Source: CAZPBC01 sp964584775 (GTDB lineage Bacteria > Chlamydiota > Chlamydiia > Chlamydiales > SLFE01). Taken from it: 8,493 nt of DNA. The notes under the pieces were generated by a model, which saw nothing but the letters and a program-made list of their open reading frames with translations, was not told the DNA's origin and ran no database searches. The stretch covers positions 1-8,493 of the forward strand of contig CAZPBC010000062.1 of the NCBI GenBank assembly GCA_964584775.1. The letters are read 5' to 3'. This document shows, in pieces, positions 4,507 to 8,493 of this stretch; positions within the stretch are counted from its first letter, which is position 1, and the number at the start of each line of letters is the position of its first letter. A program made the position numbers and the translations under genes.

Positions 4507-7053
4507 ATGGATATCAACCTGCGATACCAAGTCGACGTTCTGGTCGCTAAGATCAAGCACTACCTCATCACGACGATGGGCCGTGTCAACGAGCAAGCGA
4601 GTGATGAGGAGTTCTACCGAGCTTTCACTTACGCTCTTCGTGAAGAGGTGATGATCAACTGGCTGGCGACCTACCAGACCATGCACAAAAGCGATCTGCG
4701 GACGCTCCACTATCTTTCGATGGAGTACCTGCCGGGGCGTTTGCTTGCCAACAACCTCCTGAACATCGGAGCGCAGGAGCTCATCCTTCACGTGATGCAG
4801 CGGATGAACCGCAGCTACTTTAAGATCCTTTTCCACGAACCCGATCCTGGATTGGGAAATGGAGGCCTCGGTCGCTTAGCTTCTTGCTTTTTAGACTCCC
4901 TTTCTACACACCACTACCCAGTGAAGGCGTATGGACTGCGCTATCAGTATGGTATCTTTGAGCAGCAGTTTCAGAATGGAGAACAGATTGAAGCGCCCGA
5001 CTGCTGGCTTCTGAAAGAGTACCCTTGGGAGTTCCGCCGTGATTTCCGTAAGACCCGCGTGCAGTACTGCGGACAGGCGATCCAAGATCAGAATATCCAT
5101 GGAGATGACATCTACCACCTAGAGAATAACGATGAGGTCTGGGCGATCCCTTACGATCTCCCGATAGTGGGCTACAACACCTCCGACCAGTTCTCTGTAT
5201 TAACTCTCCGTCTTTGGACGACGAAAGAGTCGCCAAGAAATTTCCAACTGCAAAAGTACAACGCAGGCCGCTTGGATCAAGCGGCTGAGAACACCGCTCT
5301 CACCGATGTGCTTTACCCGAGCGACTGGCATGAAGCGGGAAAAAGAACGCGTTTGAAGCAAGAGTTCCTTCTTGTTTCTGCTTCCTTACAAGATATCATC
5401 CGCAGTTACCTCTCTCGCCATAACCACTTTAGGAATTTTGCGGACAAAGTCGCGATCCAAATCAACGATACCCATCCCGCTCTTGTTTTGGCAGAGCTGA
5501 CCCGCATTCTCATCCACGACCACGACATCCCTTGGAAGACGGCGGTCGACATCACCCGTGCGGTGACAGGCTACACCAACCACACGATCTTGAGCGAAGC
5601 GTTAGAAAAGTGGGATCAAGGGCTCATGTGGTACCTGCTTCCTCGTCAGCTGAAGGTGATCGAACGTCTCAACGAAGAGTTTTGCAATGAAGTCCGTGTG
5701 AAGTATCCCGGGGATGAAGAGCGCGTTCAACGGATGTCGATCATCGAAAAAGGGGATGTGCGTATGGCGCACCTCTCGATTGTCGGCTCACACAGCATCA
5801 ACGGTGTGGCAGCACTCCATACTGAGATCTTAAAAAAAGATGTCTTCAAAGACTTCTATGAGATGTACCCCGACCGATTTTACAACGTCACTAACGGGGT
5901 CACCCAGCGTCGCTGGCTGCTCCACTGCAACCAAAATCTCTCTGCCCTCATTACCAAAAAGATTGGGGATGGGTGGATCACGAACTTTGAGGAGATTGCT
6001 AAACTCAAGGAGTTCGCTGGTGATCCCGGTGTCCAGCAAGAATTTTTGGATATTAAGCGCAAAAACAAAGAGCGTCTTTTTGAGGCGATCGAATTTGTGA
6101 AAGAGCACTTTCACTTTGACACTCCTGTTGTGGATTTCGATTCGATTTTCGACATGCAGATCAAGCGTTTTCACGAATACAAGCGCCAGCTCCTCAATGT
6201 GCTCCATACGATCATGCTCTACCAGGAGATCTGCGAGAATCCAAAGACCTTGCGCGAGAGTCGAACCGTGATCTTTGCGGGTAAAGCTGCGGCAAGCTAC
6301 GAAACGGCTAAAAATATCATCCGTCTTATCCACGCCGTTGCACGAAAAGTCAACCGCGATTCGCGTGTGAAGGGCCTCCTAAAAATCGTCTTCATTCCCA
6401 ACTATAATGTCTCGAATGCCGGGTTCCTGATCCCAGCTGCGGACCTCTCTGAGCAAATTTCAACGGCAGGGATGGAAGCTTCGGGTACGGGGAACATGAA
6501 GTTCACCATCAACGGTGCCCTCACGATTGGAACGAGAGACGGGGCGAATATCGAGATGGAAGAGAAGATAGGCAGCGAGTACTGGCCCTTCTCTTTTGGT
6601 TGCTCTTCTGAAGAAGTGGCACAGATGAAGCAAGAAGGAACCTATCAACCTTGGAACTTCCTTCAAGAGGATCCGGAGATTTTAAATGCAGTCAACACAC
6701 TTCAGGACCGCACTTTTGCAGAGACGGATGAAGAGCACGAAGCCTTCTCACAGATCTACCGCACTCTCTTAGAGGCGCCGGAGGGTTCTCATGCCGATCA
6801 GTATTTTGTTTTAAAAGATCTCAGGAGCTACTACGACACGCAGCTCAAAGTAGAGCAGCTCTACGCACGTCCCCTTGACTGGGCGGAGATGTGCTTGCAC
6901 AACATTGCAGGGATGGGGTATTTTTCTACCGACCGTTCAGTGAAAGACTATGCGGAAAAGATCTGGAAGATCGAACCCTTCCTTCCGGACGAAGCGATCC
7001 GTGAAAGGATCTCCACTGACTTTAAAGAAGCTGACCGTTGCCGCATCTATTAA
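4507..7053 (+). CDS. glgP: Glycogen/alpha-glucan phosphorylase (GT35)
   Basis: This is a complete 848-aa enzyme that releases glucose-1-phosphate from the non-reducing ends of glycogen, using pyridoxal phosphate in the cytoplasm. Family landmarks are all present in order: YLSMEYLPGR near residue 70, GNGGLGRLA at 117-125, QINDTHPAL at about 318-326, YTNHTILSEALEKW, the phosphate-binding Lys553-Arg554 in IKRFHEYKRQ, GKAA with Lys593, and EASGTGNMK with the PLP lysine at 665. The catalytic residues look intact. Two small departures are I instead of L/M before N in the PLP signature (KFTIN) and R in TRDGAN, where L or M is usual. The length is slightly above the usual 810-840, with a short C-terminal tail. 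The only in-frame start is ATG 4507, because a TGA lies four codons upstream; the Shine-Dalgarno sequence is poor. In chlamydiae GlgP serves glycogen turnover linked to the developmental cycle. No other glycogen gene is in the window. Confidence 0.97.
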   Translation: MDINLRYQVDVLVAKIKHYLITTMGRVNEQASDEEFYRAFTYALREEVMINWLATYQTMHKSDLRTLHYLSMEYLPGRLLANNLLNIGAQELILHVMQRMNRSYFKILFHEPDPGLGNGGLGRLASCFLDSLSTHHYPVKAYGLRYQYGIFEQQFQNGEQIEAPDCWLLKEYPWEFRRDFRKTRVQYCGQAIQDQNIHGDDIYHLENNDEVWAIPYDLPIVGYNTSDQFSVLTLRLWTTKESPRNFQLQKYNAGRLDQAAENTALTDVLYPSDWHEAGKRTRLKQEFLLVSASLQDIIRSYLSRHNHFRNFADKVAIQINDTHPALVLAELTRILIHDHDIPWKTAVDITRAVTGYTNHTILSEALEKWDQGLMWYLLPRQLKVIERLNEEFCNEVRVKYPGDEERVQRMSIIEKGDVRMAHLSIVGSHSINGVAALHTEILKKDVFKDFYEMYPDRFYNVTNGVTQRRWLLHCNQNLSALITKKIGDGWITNFEEIAKLKEFAGDPGVQQEFLDIKRKNKERLFEAIEFVKEHFHFDTPVVDFDSIFDMQIKRFHEYKRQLLNVLHTIMLYQEICENPKTLRESRTVIFAGKAAASYETAKNIIRLIHAVARKVNRDSRVKGLLKIVFIPNYNVSNAGFLIPAADLSEQISTAGMEASGTGNMKFTINGALTIGTRDGANIEMEEKIGSEYWPFSFGCSSEEVAQMKQEGTYQPWNFLQEDPEILNAVNTLQDRTFAETDEEHEAFSQIYRTLLEAPEGSHADQYFVLKDLRSYYDTQLKVEQLYARPLDWAEMCLHNIAGMGYFSTDRSVKDYAEKIWKIEPFLPDEAIRERISTDFKEADRCRIY

Positions 7054-7059
7054 TCTTTT

Positions 7060-7365
7060 ATGTCCTCTCCCATTTCATCTTCGTATCACCCCTCTCCCTC
7101 GCCACCACGTCCAGTTGTTCCGACGCTCGGTAAATTGGGCTATACAATCCCGGTCTTTGATAAACCTCCCTTCTTCCGTATGAGGAGGGATCCAGCACAA
7201 CCCAAGAAAGTGGTTAAGCGGCTAGGTTTAAAGAGGTGGAAGAAAATCATGGAGGAAAGGGAAGTCTCAAAAGCTGCGTTAAAGCAGGGTCACGCCTCTT
7301 CGTCTTCAGGATCAATGCTAGAGCGAGGTCTATCGACGGGCTCAATACCAGCTTTAAATGGATAG
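7060..7365 (+). CDS. Hypothetical small Ser/Pro-rich basic protein (doubtful)
   Basis: A 101-aa frame starts 6 bp after the glgP stop. The N-terminal 25 residues are Ser/Pro-rich and look disordered (SSPISSSYHPSPSPPRP). The middle is strongly basic (KKVVKRLGLKRWKK), and the C terminus has another Ser run (ASSSSGSM). It has no membrane span or known motif, and no Shine-Dalgarno sequence is visible. The position suggests co-transcription with glgP. The composition could mark a nucleic-acid-binding or secreted protein, but it could also be a chance frame. No function assigned. Confidence 0.4.
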   Translation: MSSPISSSYHPSPSPPRPVVPTLGKLGYTIPVFDKPPFFRMRRDPAQPKKVVKRLGLKRWKKIMEEREVSKAALKQGHASSSSGSMLERGLSTGSIPALNG

Positions 7366-7452
7366 GCTAGTTTTCGAAAATTGTACATGGAACGTCCCAA
7401 ATTAGCACAACAACGGAGTCTGCTAAAAAGTCATAATTTATACTCTAACGTG

Positions 7453-7479
7453 CGTTAATTGTCCTGTAGACAATAAACG
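7453..7479. repeat. 11-bp imperfect inverted repeat with 5-nt spacer
   Basis: CGTTAATTGTC (7453-7463), spacer CTGTA, then GACAATAAACG (7469-7479). Ten of the eleven positions pair. No T-tract follows, so it does not look like an intrinsic terminator. It could be an operator or a recombinase-type site, but nothing in the sequence decides this. Confidence 0.4.
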
Positions 7480-7549
7480 TGATCTGATTCCCAAAAATTT
7501 TCAGAAGAACAAATCATCAGAGTCTCCTCTACGGATCCTAATCTGTTTT

Positions 7550-7668
7550 GGGAGGGTCAAGTAGTGTTGATATAACACCCTCTCATAATAACAATTGACT
7601 ATATGAGGGGGTATATTTCTCTTGTTTTTAATCACCTCTAAATGTCAAAATGTTACTTTAGGAGGGTT
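7550..7668 (+). promoter_or_regulatory. Possible structured leader or attenuator before the ATPase gene
   Basis: One element, ACCCTC (7577-7582), can pair with three others: GAGGGT upstream (part of 7550-7557), TATGAGGGGGT downstream (7602-7612) and the GAGGGT of the ribosome binding site (7663-7668). The pairing of 7577-7587 with 7602-7612 is 11 bp with one G-U and a 14-nt loop, and is followed by a U-rich run, like an intrinsic terminator. GTGTT/AACAC (7564-7578) forms a competing small hairpin. Nearer the gene, CCTCTAAA (7635-7642) can pair with TTTAGGAGG (7657-7665, one bulge) and hide the Shine-Dalgarno sequence. The pairings are seen in the sequence; regulation is inferred, and no transcription start is known. 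Confidence 0.35.
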
Positions 7669-7672
7669 GAAT

Positions 7673-8493
7673 ATGAAAAGAGCTCCATTTGTAGGTAGAG
7701 AGAAGGAAATTTCAGGGTTACAGAGGCTTCTTAAAAAAAAGGTTGCAAGCCTTGTCACGGTGCAAGGAAGAAGGCGAATTGGAAAAAGCCGACTTATAGA
7801 AGAATTTGCTAGAAGATCAGGATACAATTTCTATCGGTTTTCAGGTCTTCCTCCAAAGCCAGGACTGGTATCAAAAGATCAAAAAACCGAGTTTGCTCGT
7901 TCTTTAAAAGAGCAGTTTGGATTCAAAGATATTTCTAGTTCGGATTGGGGAGATTTGTTTAATTTTCTTGCACTTCAGGTAGGAAAAGGGAAATCTATCG
8001 TGCTTCTAGATGAAATTTCTTGGATGGCTGAAGGCGACCCTGCGTTTTTAGGAAAACTAAAAAATGCATGGGACATTCACTTTAAAGAAAATCCTAAATT
8101 AATTTTAGTGCTGTGTGGCTCAGTATCTTCGTGGATTGAAAATAACATTCTCAGAAATACTGGTTACGTTGGAAGAGTTTCTCATTCCATTTTTCTTGAA
8201 GAATTGTCTCTGCAAGAGAGTAGCCAACTTCTAAAAAGATTAGGAGCATATTTTTCTTCTTGGGAAACGTTTCTTATTCTTTCGATTACAGGAGGTGTTC
8301 CGAGGTACCTTGAGGAAATAGACGTTTCAGAAACAGCTGAAGGTGCTATTCGGCAATTGTGCTTCAGAAAAGAAGGTCTTCTTTTTCGAGAATTCGAAAA
8401 TATGTTTTCAGAACTTTTTTCAAAAAAGAGCTCTTATTTAAAAAAAATCATAGAAGCCTTAAGGGAAAGAAATTTAAGCTATAGCGAAATTTG
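7673..8493 (+). CDS. AAA-type ATPase of the ATPase_2/DUF234 kind (3' end outside the window)
   Basis: An open frame of 273 codons plus two bases runs from ATG 7673 off the right edge. AGGAGG at 7660-7665, 7 nt before the ATG, strongly supports this start. The opening FVGREKEISGLQRLL is the classic box of the ATPase_2 family (archaeal-type ATPases in the STAND/MNS area). Walker A is GRRRIGKS at 32-39, Walker B is IVLLDEIS with Asp113-Glu114, and a sensor-like segment LILVLCGS lies at 143-150. ITGGVPRYLEEI at about 205-216 is the family's GG[IV]PxYL motif. Family members are usually 450-480 aa with a winged helix and a C-terminal DUF234 domain; the winged helix is just beginning at the window edge (SYLKKIIEALRERNLSYSEI). 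The biological role is poorly known. The gene is markedly AT-rich next to glgP, and the family is patchily distributed, so horizontal acquisition is plausible. Confidence 0.88.
   Translation, partial: MKRAPFVGREKEISGLQRLLKKKVASLVTVQGRRRIGKSRLIEEFARRSGYNFYRFSGLPPKPGLVSKDQKTEFARSLKEQFGFKDISSSDWGDLFNFLALQVGKGKSIVLLDEISWMAEGDPAFLGKLKNAWDIHFKENPKLILVLCGSVSSWIENNILRNTGYVGRVSHSIFLEELSLQESSQLLKRLGAYFSSWETFLILSITGGVPRYLEEIDVSETAEGAIRQLCFRKEGLLFREFENMFSELFSKKSSYLKKIIEALRERNLSYSEI

Larger units (their letters stand above)
7366..7672. other. Gene-free AT-rich stretch with several inverted repeats
   Basis: No credible coding frame was found in these 307 bp. The stretch contains TTAGCA (7402-7407) facing TGCTAA (7421-7426), an 11-bp imperfect inverted repeat at 7453-7479, and a cluster of GAGGG/CCCTC elements between 7550 and 7668 described separately. 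No convincing -35/-10 pair with proper spacing was found; TTGACT at 7595-7600 has a TATATT only 11 bp away. It marks the change from GC-richer backbone to the AT-rich ATPase gene. Confidence 0.5.

Noticed and set aside
4474..4836. 120-codon minus-strand frame across the 5' end of glgP
   Set aside because: It is antisense to the conserved N terminus of GlgP and overlaps the divergent intergenic region without a start signal.
5830..6333. 167-codon minus-strand frame opposite glgP
   Set aside because: It is antisense to highly conserved glgP codons, and such shadow frames are expected in GC-richer genes with strong codon bias.
7595..7617. TTGACT and TATATT as a promoter for the ATPase gene
   Set aside because: The spacing is only 11 bp, far from the 16-18 bp needed, and the elements fall within the hairpin.
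1..8493. CRISPR arrays, tRNA or rRNA genes, insertion sequences
   Set aside because: No regularly spaced short repeats, cloverleaf-like segments, rRNA signatures or transposase frames were seen. The only long repeats are the two F-box units.

Overview
The window most likely comes from an obligate intracellular, chlamydia-like bacterium (an environmental member of the Chlamydiota). This is an inference. It rests on a glycogen phosphorylase that resembles the chlamydial GlgP as I remember it, and on tandem F-box/leucine-rich-repeat proteins, a class of eukaryote-like effector typical of amoeba-associated chlamydiae and other protist symbionts. No rRNA or marker gene is present to settle the lineage.

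The layout has three parts. (1) Positions 1 to about 2640 are AT-rich and accessory. They hold two tandem, diverged copies of a minus-strand F-box/LRR gene. One is cut by the left edge (1-508) and one is complete (817-2202). A small, possibly frameshifted ORF lies upstream (about 2420-2631), and a fragment of that small ORF is repeated between the two copies (703-776). The repeat offset is about 1.69-1.71 kb. (2) Positions 2646 to 7365 are visibly richer in GC and look like chromosomal backbone. They hold an acidic helical protein of unknown function (340 aa, +). Convergent to it is a two-gene minus-strand unit: a 48-aa single-span membrane protein, coupled through a CTGA overlap to a TauE/SafE (COG2836-like) membrane protein that probably starts at CTG. 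Divergent from that unit is a complete glycogen phosphorylase gene (glgP), followed after 6 bp by a small Ser/Pro-rich basic ORF of doubtful status. (3) From 7366 to the right edge the sequence is AT-rich again. A gene-free stretch with several inverted repeats leads into an AAA-type ATPase of the ATPase_2/DUF234 kind, truncated by the window end.

The genes do not form one pathway. GlgP releases glucose-1-phosphate from glycogen. The TauE/SafE-like protein is probably involved in metal or cytochrome-oxidase biogenesis or thiol transport. The F-box proteins are probably secreted to act on the host ubiquitin system. The most interesting items are the tandem F-box effectors with conserved basic clusters and a patchy identity pattern, the non-AUG coupled start of the TauE/SafE gene, and the leader of the ATPase gene, where one CCCTC element could pair with three different GAGGG elements, one of them the ribosome binding site.
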